Below, one piece after another: positions 26,399 through 36,400 of a DNA stretch of 64,000 nucleotides. The stretch lies in NCBI GenBank assembly GCA_001769835.1, contig MEPR01000052.1, positions 1 to 64,000 on the forward strand, given 5' to 3'. Source of the DNA: Bdellovibrionales bacterium GWB1_55_8. Its GTDB lineage: Bacteria; Bdellovibrionota; UBA1018. Under the pieces are notes generated by a model. It saw only the letters and a list, made by a program, of their open reading frames with translations. It searched no databases and was not told the DNA's origin. The translations under genes and the position numbers were made by a program. Each line of letters opens with the position of its first letter. The first letter of the stretch is position 1.

Positions 26399-27481
26399 TT
26401 AAACCCACCCGTAGTAAATCATCGCGCCGGTGATGACTATGTTCGCCAACGATAGCGGCAGCAGAACTTTCCAGCCCAGGTCCATCAGCTGGTCATAACG
26501 GAAGCGCGGAAGCGTCCAGCGGACCCAGACGAAAAACCACATGAAGAAGGAAAGCTTCAGCGTGAACGAGAGCATTTCGAAACCAATTCGGGCCCATTCG
26601 TGGGCATCGCCGGCAAGACCCAGATTGCCGAGCGCCCAACCCATGCCCGGGAGAAGCTGCCAGCCGCCAAAATACAAACTGGCCAAAAGGCCGGAGGCCA
26701 CCGCCATGTTCATGTATTCGCCCATCATGAAGACGGCGAATTTCATCGATCCGTACTCCACATGGAATCCGACGATTTCGGGCTCGCCCTCGGGAAGATC
26801 AAAAGGAAGCCGGTTCGTCTCAGCAAAAACGGCTGTGAGGAAAATGATGAAACCAATGGGTTGAACGAAGATTCCCCACTTCGGGATGGTCAAAGGCCCA
26901 AGCTGCCAAAGCGCTTCGCCCTGACCCTGTGTAATCGCCATAAGATCGACCGATGAAAAAACCATCACGAGGCCAATCACCGAAAGGCCCATCGACAATT
27001 CATAGCTGATCATCTGAGACGAACTGCGGAGACTTCCGAGCAGCGCGAATTTGTTATTCGATGCCCAACCGCCCATGATCAGGCCGTACACACCGAGAGA
27101 GGCGATGGCGAATACATAAAGAAAGCCGACATTCAGCTCAGCCGCCTGCATTCGGATCACGGTCCCATCAACGGTGATCGAACTCGCGAAAGGAATCACC
27201 GCGAAAGTCATGCAAGCCGGGATCAGGACCACAATCGGCGCGATAAAATACCAGAATGGATTCACGTGCCCGAGAATCCGATCTTCTTTGAATAAAAACT
27301 TGAGGGCATCGGCTATGGTCTGAAAGAGACCGAAGGGACCCACACGATTAGGCCCCAGCCTATTCTGCATCAAGCCGGCTCCGCGGCGCTCGATCCAGTT
27401 CATCACAGGCGCCACCATCAGCAACATACCGATGACGAGCGCCGTTTTTCCTATCATCGCGTACCATTCAATCGCATTCAT
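26399..27481 (-). CDS. nuoH: NADH-quinone oxidoreductase subunit H (canonical copy)
   Basis: 360 residues, eight membrane helices, forms the quinone chamber with NuoB and NuoD. Glu161 in ISYELSMG and the Glu chain in ETNRLPFDLPEGEPE (Glu221, 231, 233, 235) that link quinone reduction to pumping are all present. So are the loop GPNRVGPFG and ERRG at 31-34. It starts 17 bp after the nuoG stop. Confidence 0.96.
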   Translation of the reverse strand: MNAIEWYAMIGKTALVIGMLLMVAPVMNWIERRGAGLMQNRLGPNRVGPFGLFQTIADALKFLFKEDRILGHVNPFWYFIAPIVVLIPACMTFAVIPFASSITVDGTVIRMQAAELNVGFLYVFAIASLGVYGLIMGGWASNNKFALLGSLRSSSQMISYELSMGLSVIGLVMVFSSVDLMAITQGQGEALWQLGPLTIPKWGIFVQPIGFIIFLTAVFAETNRLPFDLPEGEPEIVGFHVEYGSMKFAVFMMGEYMNMAVASGLLASLYFGGWQLLPGMGWALGNLGLAGDAHEWARIGFEMLSFTLKLSFFMWFFVWVRWTLPRFRYDQLMDLGWKVLLPLSLANIVITGAMIYYGWV

Positions 27482-27498
27482 GTTCCGCTACCTCTTGC

Positions 27499-28914
27499 TC
27501 AGGCGTTTCCGCCGGTTCCATGCGCCCACATCGCAAGGATCTCCGAAAGCGCTTTGCAATTGCCCGCCGGAAAAATCGCCCGGCGAATATGCTGCTCACG
27601 ACCCTGGAAGTTCACGATTGTTCCGTCCTTCTCCGCGAAGGTGAGGCCTGGCAGCACGACTGAAAACGTGGCCGCCTCTTCGCGCGTGAAAACACCGATA
27701 CCAACTGTCGATAAACCCTTCAGCTCCGGAAGGGTCGCGCGACCGCCCCGAATCACAAGCGCGGCATCGAGTCCGGTCGGCAATGTTTTCAAGCCTTTAA
27801 AACCAAGCTTCTCGAAACCATGCAGGTTCGAGGTCTTGCTCTTGCGCTTCAAGATCTTGTCCGCTGGCGCGTCGTCCGCCTCGGAAACGATCCCTGGGGT
27901 TCCGAAGTGAAACACTGACGCGTTCGGCAGATATTTCGGGAGAAACTCCTGAAGGAGTTTCGCTTCCTCTTGCGTCAAATCGGTGCCCAAAAGAACCGCA
28001 GCCTTCTTGCCCTTGAGTGCCGCGCGAGCCGCGTCGAGAGAGGCACCGAATTCCGTCATTTTCAACTCGCCGTCGGCGCGCACTGCCGGCTCCATGATGC
28101 GATCGGCGTCGTGCACGTAGTGAAAATTGAAACGCCCCTCGTCGCAGAGCCAGTACTGGTTTACTTCGAGGTTTTCACGTGGGGTGCAACGATAGATCAC
28201 ATTGGCATCGTGCTGGATGTCCATATTGCAGCCGCGGGCGCACCCCTCACAGACCGTCGCGGTCTTTTTCAAAAACCAGACACGTTTTTTGAAACGGAAA
28301 TCCTTCAGGAGAAGCGATCCGACGGGGCAGATGTCCGCATAGTTGCCGGCATAATCGGTTTCCAGAGGGCGCCCGTCAATCGTGGCAATTTCCGTTTTAT
28401 TACCGCGCTGAGTGGCCACCATCTCGCGAATTCCGAGAACTTCGGCTCCAAGGCGGATGCATCGCGTGCAATGAATGCAGCGATTCATGTTTTTAACGAT
28501 CACCGGACCCATGTCGAGGTCCAGAAACGTTCGGCGCTCTTCGGTGTAACGCGAATAAGGACTGCCATATTCGTAAGAGTAATCCTGAAGGTCACATTCA
28601 CCGGCCTGATCACAGATCGGGCAATCCAGCGGATGATTGATCAGGAGAAACTCCATCACGGACTTTTGATTCGCCAGCGCTCGTTCGGAACGGGTTTTGA
28701 CAACCATCCCATCCGTGGCAACCGTCGAGCACGCCGTTTGAAGCTTCGGCATTTTTTCGACTTCAACCGCACACATGCGGCATTGCGCGACCACGGAAAG
28801 ACCGGGGTGATAGCAGAAGTAGGGGATTTCGACGCCTACCTTCTTGGCTACCTCGATCAGATTTTCGCCTGGGCTGAACTCGACCTCACGCCCGTCAATT
28901 ACGCATTTGGGCAT
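27499..28914 (-). CDS. nuoG: NADH-quinone oxidoreductase subunit G, short form
   Basis: 471 residues, against roughly 700-900 in most bacteria. The Fe-S region is complete. There is a [2Fe-2S] site (FCYHPGLSVVAQCRMC plus a later Cys), a His/Cys-ligated site (HPLDCPICDQAGEC), the CIHCTRC...CPVG [4Fe-4S] motif, and a CEGCARGC...C set matching the extra N7-type cluster. The molybdopterin-like domain after residue 280 is cut to under 200 residues. The frame overlaps the nuoF stop by 16 nt and nuoH follows cleanly, so this looks like a stable short form rather than a broken gene. Confidence 0.93.
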   Translation of the reverse strand: MPKCVIDGREVEFSPGENLIEVAKKVGVEIPYFCYHPGLSVVAQCRMCAVEVEKMPKLQTACSTVATDGMVVKTRSERALANQKSVMEFLLINHPLDCPICDQAGECDLQDYSYEYGSPYSRYTEERRTFLDLDMGPVIVKNMNRCIHCTRCIRLGAEVLGIREMVATQRGNKTEIATIDGRPLETDYAGNYADICPVGSLLLKDFRFKKRVWFLKKTATVCEGCARGCNMDIQHDANVIYRCTPRENLEVNQYWLCDEGRFNFHYVHDADRIMEPAVRADGELKMTEFGASLDAARAALKGKKAAVLLGTDLTQEEAKLLQEFLPKYLPNASVFHFGTPGIVSEADDAPADKILKRKSKTSNLHGFEKLGFKGLKTLPTGLDAALVIRGGRATLPELKGLSTVGIGVFTREEAATFSVVLPGLTFAEKDGTIVNFQGREQHIRRAIFPAGNCKALSEILAMWAHGTGGNA

Positions 28915-30173
28915 TTTCCACTCCTGATGTGAGCCTCAAAGTCGGCCCTGAATTTCTTTACAAAGCTCATGACGGGGCCTGCGGCCGCGTCGCCAAGAGC
29001 GCACAGCGTCTTGGCATTGATGTTGTCCGCGATCGAAAGGAGCAGGTTCAGATCCTGCTCGTGACCATGACCGTGCTCGATCCTTTCGATGACCTCTTCC
29101 ATCCATCGGCAACCCTCACGGCAAGGGGTGCACTGTCCGCAGGACTCGTGCGCGTAGAATTTCGAGATTCTCGCGAGCAATTTCACGACGCAATAGTCTT
29201 CGCTGACGACAATCATGCCGGCCGACCCGAACATGGATCCGATTTTCATGATGGGATCGACATCGGCGATCACATCGATTTCGTCGGCGGTCAGCACCGG
29301 GGCGGAAGAGCCGCCGGGGATTACGGCTTTCAGCTTCTTATCCCCGAGAATTCCGTGTCCGTAGTCGTAAATCAGCTCACGAATGGTGATGCTGCCCGAG
29401 GGCAGCTCATAAATGCCCGGCCGTTTCACGTGTCCGGAGATACCGAAAAGGCGTGTTCCGCCGGACTTCTCGAGTTTTCCGAGTTTCGCGTACCAGTCGC
29501 CACCGTTGTTGATGATGAACGGAACCCCCGCAAGAGTCTCAACGTTATTCACGATCGTAGGCCCACCGAAAGCGCCGGCGATCGCAGGAAACGGTGGCTT
29601 CACACGGGGTTCGCCGCGCTTGCCTTCAAGCGAGTTCAGAAGCGCTGTCTCTTCGCCACAGATGTAGGCACCCGCTCCGCGATGAACGGTGATATCGAGG
29701 CTGAATCCCGATCCGAGGATGTTCTTTCCGAGATAACCGGCCTGGTACGCCTCGTTAATCGCGGCCTCAAGCAGCTTCGCTTCCCTGACGTATTCGCCGC
29801 GTATATAAATGTATGCGGCGTTCGCGCCGATCGCATAAGAACCGATCGCGATGCCCTCGAGCAGAAGATGCGGCGTGTAGCGCATCAGGTCGCGGTCCTT
29901 GAACGTTCCGGGTTCCGATTCGTCAGCGTTGCACACCATGTACTTGGGTTTGGCGGACTGCTTCGGAATAAAACCCCACTTCACCCCGGCTGGAAAACCC
30001 GCGCCTCCGCGTCCGCGAACGTTGGCTTTCTTCACCTCGTTGATGATGTCTTCCTGGGACATTCCGAGCGCTTTTTTCAGGCCGGTGTAGCCCGCCATGT
30101 TCTTCAAATAATACGAAAGCGGGCGGGCCTCTTCGTTGAAGTGCTGGATGAACAGTGTTTCGGTGTCACTCAT
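28899..30173 (-). CDS. nuoF: NADH-quinone oxidoreductase subunit F
   Basis: 424 residues, the flavin subunit where NADH is oxidised. The Gly-rich nucleotide/FMN site is GRGGAGFPAGVKW, the FMN region YICGEETALLNSLEGKRG, and the N3 [4Fe-4S] ligands are SCGQCTPCREGC plus a distant Cys near the C-terminus (TLCALGD). It lies 15 bp after nuoE and overlaps nuoG by 16 nt. Only one copy exists in the window although there are two membrane arms. Confidence 0.96.
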   Translation of the reverse strand: MSDTETLFIQHFNEEARPLSYYLKNMAGYTGLKKALGMSQEDIINEVKKANVRGRGGAGFPAGVKWGFIPKQSAKPKYMVCNADESEPGTFKDRDLMRYTPHLLLEGIAIGSYAIGANAAYIYIRGEYVREAKLLEAAINEAYQAGYLGKNILGSGFSLDITVHRGAGAYICGEETALLNSLEGKRGEPRVKPPFPAIAGAFGGPTIVNNVETLAGVPFIINNGGDWYAKLGKLEKSGGTRLFGISGHVKRPGIYELPSGSITIRELIYDYGHGILGDKKLKAVIPGGSSAPVLTADEIDVIADVDPIMKIGSMFGSAGMIVVSEDYCVVKLLARISKFYAHESCGQCTPCREGCRWMEEVIERIEHGHGHEQDLNLLLSIADNINAKTLCALGDAAAGPVMSFVKKFRADFEAHIRSGKCPNA

Positions 30174-30188
30174 CGTTAATAGCCCCGC

Positions 30189-30665
30189 TCATTCCAATCC
30201 ATCCAACAGCTTGTCGAGCTTCTGGATATCAAGGTTTTCGTGATAATCATTGTTCAGCATCATTGCGGGGGCAGTCCCACAGGCGCCCAGACACTCTTCC
30301 TCATAAAGCGTGAATCGCTTATCTGCCGTGGTCTCTCCGACCTTGATGCCGAACTTATTTTCGCAATGATGAACAAGCTCTTCGGCGCCCCTGAGAGTGC
30401 AGGAAGCGTTCGTGCAGATTTTCAGGTGGTATTTGCCTACCGGCTTCAGGTTGTACATCGTATAAAACGAAGCCACCTCGCGCACTTGCGCGGGATGAAT
30501 GCCGATATACTCACCAATCTCGTTCAAAGCTTCCGGAGGAAGCCAGCCGATTTCATCCTGTGCCGCATGCAGCGACGGAAGCAGCAGCGCCAGTTTCGTC
30601 GGATAGCGCGGCTCCAGTCGCTTCATCGCCGCATAAAATTTCTCGGAAAGGACCTTGTTACTCAT
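30189..30665 (-). CDS. nuoE: NADH-quinone oxidoreductase subunit E
   Basis: 158 residues, thioredoxin-like [2Fe-2S] protein holding cluster N1a. The ligands are seen as CTNASC and EECLGACG. The helical N-terminus includes the usual LPSLHAAQDEIGWLP segment. It lies 25 bp after nuoCD. It works with NuoF in the NADH module. Confidence 0.95.
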   Translation of the reverse strand: MSNKVLSEKFYAAMKRLEPRYPTKLALLLPSLHAAQDEIGWLPPEALNEIGEYIGIHPAQVREVASFYTMYNLKPVGKYHLKICTNASCTLRGAEELVHHCENKFGIKVGETTADKRFTLYEEECLGACGTAPAMMLNNDYHENLDIQKLDKLLDGLE

Positions 30666-30690
30666 TTTTACCCTCGTCCGCAGTTGTCAA

Positions 30691-32487
30691 TCAGCGGTCC
30701 AGCTCACCCGCGATAATGTTAATGCTCCCCAATGCTCCAACCATGTCCGCGATCTTCTCGCCCTGAATCATCGGAGAGAGCCCCTGGAAGTGCCAGAACG
30801 ACGGCGCGCGAACCCGCATGCGGTGGGCCTTCGGGCCGCCCTTGCTCACGATATAAAAACCAAGCTCCCCGTTCGGAGTTTCCATCTGACTATAAGCCTC
30901 GCCTTCGGGCACATCGAACCCTGTCATGAAGAACTTGAAGTGGTAGATCAGGCCTTCCATCGTGTTGTGAACCTGATCTTTTTCAGGAATGCGAACCCGC
31001 TTGTCTTCCACCCAGATCGGGCCGGGCTTCAGGCGGTCCGCGCATTGTGCGAGGATATTGAGCGACTGCCGGACTTCCTCGAGCCGTACGATATAGCGAG
31101 CGAAAATGTCGCCCTCTCGCGCCACGGGAACATCAAACTGCACATCCTTGTAGAACATGCTGGGCTGATCGCGGCGAAGATCGATATCGAGTCCCGCCGC
31201 ACGGGCGCTCGGACCCGTAAAGCTGTACTGCAGGCACTGCTCACGATTGAACACCGACACCCCGCGAGTCCGCTTGTGCCAGATCTGATTGCCGGTAAGG
31301 AGCTTGTCCATTTCATTGACGACTTCGCGGGTCTTCTTCACCCAGGCCTTCAGTTCCTTCTCGAACCCCTCCGGAGCGTCCCCGGACAAGCCTCCGATGC
31401 GGCAGTAAGAGGTGGTAAGGCGAGCTCCGCAGAGTTTTTCAATCAACGTATAAGCCTCTTCACGCTGATGATATCCATAAAGGAAGTACGTGAACGCACC
31501 CAAGTCCACCGCGTTGATGCCGATACAAACCAGGTGATCGATGATTCGGCTGATTTCGCAGGCGATCATTCGGATCCAGGTCGTCCTGTCGGTGACCTGA
31601 ATTCCCATCAATTTTTCCACTGCCATCGCGTAAGTGAAGTTGTTGGCAAGCGCGGAAACGTAATTCATTCGGTCGGTGTAGACGATGTACTGATGATAAG
31701 TCTTGTACTCGCCCAGTTTCTCCTTCGCACGATGCGTGTAGCCGAATTCGGAGTAGGATTTCTCGATCGTTTCACCGTTCAGCTTCGCCACGAGCCGGAA
31801 AGATCCGTGCATCGCCGGGTGATTCGGGCCGATATTGACGATAGTCCTCGCTCCGGCCCAGAGATCGTCCGGATCGGCTCCCTGAGGGGCCGCGCTCAAA
31901 TCGTTCGGATCGTAATCCAGAAGTTTCGGTTGCGCGAGTTCCGGCTCCGTTACCACCTGATACCCGCGAAGCGGGAAATCTTTTCTGAGGGGGTGCCCCT
32001 GGTAACGCTCATCCATCAAAATGCGCCTGAGATCCGGGTGGCCGGTGAATTTCACGCCGTACATGTCCCAGATTTCGCGCTCCGCCCAGTCAGCTCCCTG
32101 CCAGACGCCGATGGCGGTAGGAACGTCCTCTCCCTCGTAAACTCTTATTTTCAAACGAAAGCGGCACTTTTTCGTCGTAGAGAACAGATTGTAAACCAGC
32201 TCGAACCGGGGCTCGATGCTTTCGTCAGTGGCCGTGAAGTCGGCCAGAAAATCATATTCGAACCCCGCTTCGTTTTTCATGAAGCGCAGCACGTCGATCA
32301 CGGCGGCCTTGCTTACGTAAACGATCGGTACGTCCGTCGGGTACTCCGGTGGAAGGCATGTCTTCTCGATCGAATCACCGAATTTCTGCTTGAGTTGCGC
32401 GACCTGCGCTTTCCACGAGTCGAGGAATTTGGGGAGCCAGTCGCCGCCGTTTGTCGGAATAGGCGTTCTCACATCCATATCAGTCAC
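30691..32487 (-). CDS. nuoCD: NADH-quinone oxidoreductase subunit C/D fusion
   Basis: 598 residues. The C part (about 1-200) has WQGADWAEREIWDMYG and GHPLRKDFPL. The D part (about 210-598) is the 49-kDa-like subunit. The quinone-binding residues are present: the second His in GPNHPAMHG and the Tyr in TDRMNYVS. Fusion of C and D is shared with gamma-proteobacteria and others, whereas the paralogous cluster in this window keeps nuoC and nuoD separate. The gene lies 7 bp after nuoB. Confidence 0.95.
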   Translation of the reverse strand: MTDMDVRTPIPTNGGDWLPKFLDSWKAQVAQLKQKFGDSIEKTCLPPEYPTDVPIVYVSKAAVIDVLRFMKNEAGFEYDFLADFTATDESIEPRFELVYNLFSTTKKCRFRLKIRVYEGEDVPTAIGVWQGADWAEREIWDMYGVKFTGHPDLRRILMDERYQGHPLRKDFPLRGYQVVTEPELAQPKLLDYDPNDLSAAPQGADPDDLWAGARTIVNIGPNHPAMHGSFRLVAKLNGETIEKSYSEFGYTHRAKEKLGEYKTYHQYIVYTDRMNYVSALANNFTYAMAVEKLMGIQVTDRTTWIRMIACEISRIIDHLVCIGINAVDLGAFTYFLYGYHQREEAYTLIEKLCGARLTTSYCRIGGLSGDAPEGFEKELKAWVKKTREVVNEMDKLLTGNQIWHKRTRGVSVFNREQCLQYSFTGPSARAAGLDIDLRRDQPSMFYKDVQFDVPVAREGDIFARYIVRLEEVRQSLNILAQCADRLKPGPIWVEDKRVRIPEKDQVHNTMEGLIYHFKFFMTGFDVPEGEAYSQMETPNGELGFYIVSKGGPKAHRMRVRAPSFWHFQGLSPMIQGEKIADMVGALGSINIIAGELDR

Positions 32488-32494
32488 CTTTTTC

Positions 32495-33019
32495 TTAAAC
32501 CTTAAGCTCAGGAGCGCTCGGCCCCTTCAGAAGGCCCTTCGCCTTCAACTGCGAATATGTTTCGCCCTTCTGGATTTTTTCCTGCAACCGCATGACCGCG
32601 TGGATCAGCGCTTCAGGAGTCGGGGGACAGCCGGGAACATAGACATCCACGGGAATGATCGTATCGACCCCCTGTGTATTGCTGTAGACATTGAACAGTC
32701 CATTTCCGGAGGATGCGCAGGAGCCCATCGAAATCACCCACTTCGGATCACTGACCTGCTCGTAAATGGTTCGCAGGACCGGCGCCATCTTGAGATTCAC
32801 GATGCCGGCGACGATGATGAGGTCGGCTTGTCGCGGTGAAAATCTCACGACTTCGCCTCCGAAACGCGACAGATCGTAATCAGATGCAAGTGTCGACATC
32901 ATTTCGATGCCGCAGCAACTTGTGGCGAATGGAATCGGCCAAAGCGCATTTTTGCGCCCCCAATTCACCAAAGCATCCAGTCGTGTGGTTAGAAAACTGG
33001 CTGAACCGTCTTTATGCAT
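32495..33019 (-). CDS. nuoB: NADH-quinone oxidoreductase subunit B (canonical copy)
   Basis: 174 residues carrying the terminal N2 [4Fe-4S] cluster. The ligands are tandem Cys35-Cys36 in TSCCGIEMM, Cys101 in GSCASSGNG and Cys131 in PGCPPTPE. It lies 3 bp after nuoA. It hands electrons to quinone at the interface with NuoD and NuoH. Confidence 0.96.
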   Translation of the reverse strand: MHKDGSASFLTTRLDALVNWGRKNALWPIPFATSCCGIEMMSTLASDYDLSRFGGEVVRFSPRQADLIIVAGIVNLKMAPVLRTIYEQVSDPKWVISMGSCASSGNGLFNVYSNTQGVDTIIPVDVYVPGCPPTPEALIHAVMRLQEKIQKGETYSQLKAKGLLKGPSAPELKV

Positions 33020-33022
33020 GGA

Positions 33023-33382
33023 TCACTCCCATTCCAACGCGCCCTTGCGCAACACGTAGAAATAGCCCACGAGCAAAATGGCGAGAAAGATCGCCATCTC
33101 GATCAGGATGAAGGCGTTGATGGTTAAATATTTTTTGTAGACCACGGCCCAGGGAAAGAAAAAGATCGCCTCGACGTCGAAGAGTAGAAAAAGAATGGCA
33201 ACCAGATAAAACCGAGCCGGAATTCTGTGCCGCGCGTCGGTAATCGGGGTTTGCCCACACTCATACGGCAAATCTTTTTTTCTGGTCGGGAACTTAGGTC
33301 CGAGCAAAGCCGAAACACCAAGTGCTCCCACACCGATGAGCACGCCCAACGTCAGGAGGATCAGAACAGGAATATAAGCCAT
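33023..33382 (-). CDS. nuoA: NADH-quinone oxidoreductase subunit A (canonical copy)
   Basis: 119 residues, three membrane helices. It has the loop PYECGQTPITDARHR and the acidic pair in LFDVEAIFFFPW, both hallmarks of the family. It is the first gene of the canonical set and begins 32 bp after the last gene of the paralogous set. No clear promoter is visible in that gap, only a weak 5 bp hairpin (AGCGG/CCGCT), so the two sets are probably co-transcribed. Confidence 0.95.
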   Translation of the reverse strand: MAYIPVLILLTLGVLIGVGALGVSALLGPKFPTRKKDLPYECGQTPITDARHRIPARFYLVAILFLLFDVEAIFFFPWAVVYKKYLTINAFILIEMAIFLAILLVGYFYVLRKGALEWE

Positions 33383-33414
33383 GTTAGAGATATAGCCTCA
33401 GCGGAAACCGCTCG

Positions 33415-34884
33415 CTACCACAAAATAGAACCAATTGACTTTGTAGCCCAACCGAGTGCCTGCTCAGCGAAGATCCCCGTCAAAAGAAGTGGCATCATCA
33501 GGAACCCCAAAAATATTTTGGTTCGCAAAGGCGTCGCGATCGGCGGTCCTGACAGTTTCTTGAAATCTCCGATCAAGGCGAAGGCAAGGCGCGCCAAAGC
33601 AATCGCGGACAACGCAAACGCCAGGACCGCGACCGACACAAGTCCGATTCGTTGCTGCTGCAGCGCGGCGCCTATCAAAGCAAACTTGCCGATAAAGCCG
33701 GGCATCGGCGGGAAACCAATGAGGCTCACGAGAAACAGGATGAGACAAACGGACTGAAAAACCGTTCGGCCGAGCATTCCCCGCAGCTCCGTCAGCCTGT
33801 CTGAACGGACTTCGTTCACAAAATGAGAAATGACATAAAAAGCTCCCGCGATCGCGAAGAGCTGTACCAGAAGATTATAGAGGAGGGCGGAAACACCGAT
33901 CTCGTTCATGACGAGAAGACCCATGATCAAGAATCCGCTCTCCGCGACAACCAAATTCGCGACCATCTTCTTTGCCGCCGTCTGTCTTAGCGCCAGTAAA
34001 GACCCTGCGATCATCGTCACGCCCGAAGCCAGGGCAAGCACCCCCTGCCAGGGAACACCTCCCAATACCTGCCACTCTCCCGACTGAAGAGCCGGCTGCG
34101 CGAAGAGGACCAGTAAAAATCGGATGGCCAGGGCAAAGCCGGCGGCGCGAACGCCAATGGCGAGAAAAGCAGTAGCGGGAGTCGGCGCGCCAGAAAAGAC
34201 GTCCGATGCCCAAAGATGCATTGGAAACAATGTCATTTGGAATGCGAGAGCAAGGAAGAGCAGCAGAAAAATGACAAGCGCGGCAGTCGCGGCAAGAGGA
34301 GTCGAAACAAGTGTTCGATGGATTTCGTGGATGTTCAGGAGCTGCGTCGAGGCGAAGAGCATCGCCATCCCGTAGGCCAACAACGCTCCCGCGACAGCGC
34401 CCACAATCAGAAACTTCAATGCCGCCTCGTTGGAACGCGGCGACCGCTTGGAATAGCCCGCAAGGAAGTATCCAACCAGATTAATGAACTGAAGGGCCAA
34501 AAATGCGAGGAGAAGGTTTGCGGCCGAGGCGGCGATGCACATACCCAAGCTTCCGGCAGTGATCAGAGCTATGTATTCGGGGCGTCGGCTCGGAGCAATC
34601 TCGCGGCTATGCAACGACATGACGACCGCGATCATCGCCAGCGCAATGAAGAAGAGACGAAAAAAAAGCGAAAGGCCGTCCACGACCAGGGTTCCGCTGA
34701 AAACCCGCTCGGCTCCGTACTGATAGGCCAGAAGCGCCTGCAAAAACGCGCTACCCAGGCCGAGCAGCGCGGTAACCGAAATCAGTCGAAGCCGTTCACC
34801 GTGATAAGTGACTTCACCGAGGATGACGAAGGCAAGCGTCAAGGCCAGAAGAATCTCAGGAAGTATCAGGATCAGTTCTCTCAC
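33415..34884 (-). CDS. Divergent NuoN paralogue lacking proton-path residues
   Basis: 489 residues with the full multi-helix NuoN layout and recognisable markers (RSNEAALKFLIVG, SGAPTPATAF). Against the neighbouring NuoN, the membrane Glu of IALELMSL is Gln132 (LALQFINL), the Lys of LFKVAAVPFH is Gln216 (LAFQMTLFPMH) and the Lys of GLKAA is Arg246 (GVRAA). The charged proton path is therefore gone while the fold is kept. It lies 10 bp after the NuoM paralogue. Probable non-pumping structural subunit of the second complex. Confidence 0.88.
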   Translation of the reverse strand: MRELILILPEILLALTLAFVILGEVTYHGERLRLISVTALLGLGSAFLQALLAYQYGAERVFSGTLVVDGLSLFFRLFFIALAMIAVVMSLHSREIAPSRRPEYIALITAGSLGMCIAASAANLLLAFLALQFINLVGYFLAGYSKRSPRSNEAALKFLIVGAVAGALLAYGMAMLFASTQLLNIHEIHRTLVSTPLAATAALVIFLLLFLALAFQMTLFPMHLWASDVFSGAPTPATAFLAIGVRAAGFALAIRFLLVLFAQPALQSGEWQVLGGVPWQGVLALASGVTMIAGSLLALRQTAAKKMVANLVVAESGFLIMGLLVMNEIGVSALLYNLLVQLFAIAGAFYVISHFVNEVRSDRLTELRGMLGRTVFQSVCLILFLVSLIGFPPMPGFIGKFALIGAALQQQRIGLVSVAVLAFALSAIALARLAFALIGDFKKLSGPPIATPLRTKIFLGFLMMPLLLTGIFAEQALGWATKSIGSILW

Positions 34885-34894
34885 CTGATTCGCC

Positions 34895-36400
34895 TCATTT
34901 CATTGCTGAAAGGAGCGTCAGAACCGTGGGCCTGACAAGCTCCAGAAGTGGTTTCGGATACATCCCGCAGAGCACAATTCCGGCGACCAGAGGAAAAAGA
35001 TAGGCCCGCTCCCGAAGCGAGAGGTCAGTGAAAGACCCTGCGCCGTTCTGTTTCCCTAAAAAGAGAAGCCGGTACATGATGAATAGATAATAGGTGGCAA
35101 GGAGCAGTGCCGCGAGCGCGACCAAAACAGCCGCGGGGTGGGCGGGGTAGCTGCCGATGACAATCAAGGCGTGACCGATGAAACCGCCAAAGCCCGGAAG
35201 AGCCAGAAGGGAGGCGACAAAAATTCCCGCCACAAGTGCGATCATCGGCCCCCTCAAGGCAAGACCACCACCTCCTGATTCAAGAAACCTTGAATGCCCC
35301 AGGCGCTCGCTCATCAATCCGGCGAAAAGGCCGAACCCGGCCAGGCCGAGGCCAAGTGCCAGGTTCTGATAAACAGCGCCGACCACGCCTGCGGAATCCA
35401 GCGACCCAACGCCGATGAGAACCAGGCCGGCCTGGCCCATGCACAGGTAGGCACCCAGCATTCTCAGGTCACCCTGCGCGGCCGCTGAAATACCACCAAT
35501 CAACAGATTGAGCGCGCCGATCGCGACGATTCCGGAAGCGGCTGCGAGCAACGTATCCGGGAAAAGCGTGTACGAGAGCCTCATGAAAATATAAATCGCG
35601 ACCGGAATAGTGACGGCAGAAAGCGCCACAAAGACCGAGGCCGGCGCTTCACGCGCCGCATGAGTAAACCAGGCGTGTGCAGGCCAAACGGCCGCACGAA
35701 GCGCCAGTCCCGCTCCGGCAAGCCCGAAAGCGAGCCCGGAAATGGGGACATCACTCCCGAAAACTGAAATGAATTTGCCGTTGAGCGCTGTTCCGGCAAG
35801 GTCCCGGATGGAGAAACTGTGCGGCTCCACAGAGTAATAAACGAGTATCAGTGAAACGAAAAGCAGCGCGTTCCCGAAGGCGGCGGTAGTGATGGTACGA
35901 AACGCGGCGCTCTCCCTTTCCTCGCCGCCCCATATACCGATCAGGAAATAGAACGGGAGAGAACTGAGTGCCCAGAAGAAAAACAGAAGGAATAGATCCT
36001 GAGCGCAGACGGCTCCGGCAAAAGAGGTCTGCAGCAACAGAAAAAGAGAGAACATTCCTTTTGCCCCGATAGCACGATTCCACTCCGAGGCGATCAGTAC
36101 CGGAAAAACAATTGAAACAAGAAGGACCAGAAGGACATTCAGCCCGTCGAGCCCCATTTCGTAAGTAATCGCATAAGACCCAATCCACGTGAACCGCTCG
36201 GCCGCCTGCAGTTCCGCCGTCTCCGATGCCATCGAGAGAACCAGCACCAGACCGCAGAAGCTCGAAGCGATACTGGCTGAAATAGCGAGCCAGCGTGAAA
36301 CCCGGTCTTTTCCTTCACCGGGGAAGGACGGCAGAAATGCCTGGGCGATCGCGCCGAGCAAAGGCAATAGGACCATCAGTGAAATAAGATGATTGTTCAC
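34895..36400 (-). CDS. Divergent NuoM paralogue lacking proton-path residues
   Basis: 501 residues, many membrane helices. FFWALSSLPFYFLIGIWGG aligns with FWEAMLIPMYFLIGIWGG of NuoM1, so the essential Glu is Ala144. GLALRAAVWPAHAW aligns with SIKVPLFPLHTW, so the Lys is Arg235. The second Lys (ILLKMGG in NuoM1) falls at the uncharged SAVTIPVA near 265. The frame is intact and overlaps the NuoL paralogue by 4 nt. Family membership is clear; pumping function is unlikely. Confidence 0.87.
   Translation of the reverse strand: MNNHLISLMVLLPLLGAIAQAFLPSFPGEGKDRVSRWLAISASIASSFCGLVLVLSMASETAELQAAERFTWIGSYAITYEMGLDGLNVLLVLLVSIVFPVLIASEWNRAIGAKGMFSLFLLLQTSFAGAVCAQDLFLLFFFWALSSLPFYFLIGIWGGEERESAAFRTITTAAFGNALLFVSLILVYYSVEPHSFSIRDLAGTALNGKFISVFGSDVPISGLAFGLAGAGLALRAAVWPAHAWFTHAAREAPASVFVALSAVTIPVAIYIFMRLSYTLFPDTLLAAASGIVAIGALNLLIGGISAAAQGDLRMLGAYLCMGQAGLVLIGVGSLDSAGVVGAVYQNLALGLGLAGFGLFAGLMSERLGHSRFLESGGGGLALRGPMIALVAGIFVASLLALPGFGGFIGHALIVIGSYPAHPAAVLVALAALLLATYYLFIMYRLLFLGKQNGAGSFTDLSLRERAYLFPLVAGIVLCGMYPKPLLELVRPTVLTLLSAMK

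Noticed and set aside
28929..30179. A 416-codon plus-strand frame opposite nuoF
   Set aside because: Antisense shadow of nuoF; no family features or promoter.
30655..32505. A 616-codon plus-strand frame opposite nuoCD
   Set aside because: Antisense to a clear nuoCD gene and without recognisable motifs.
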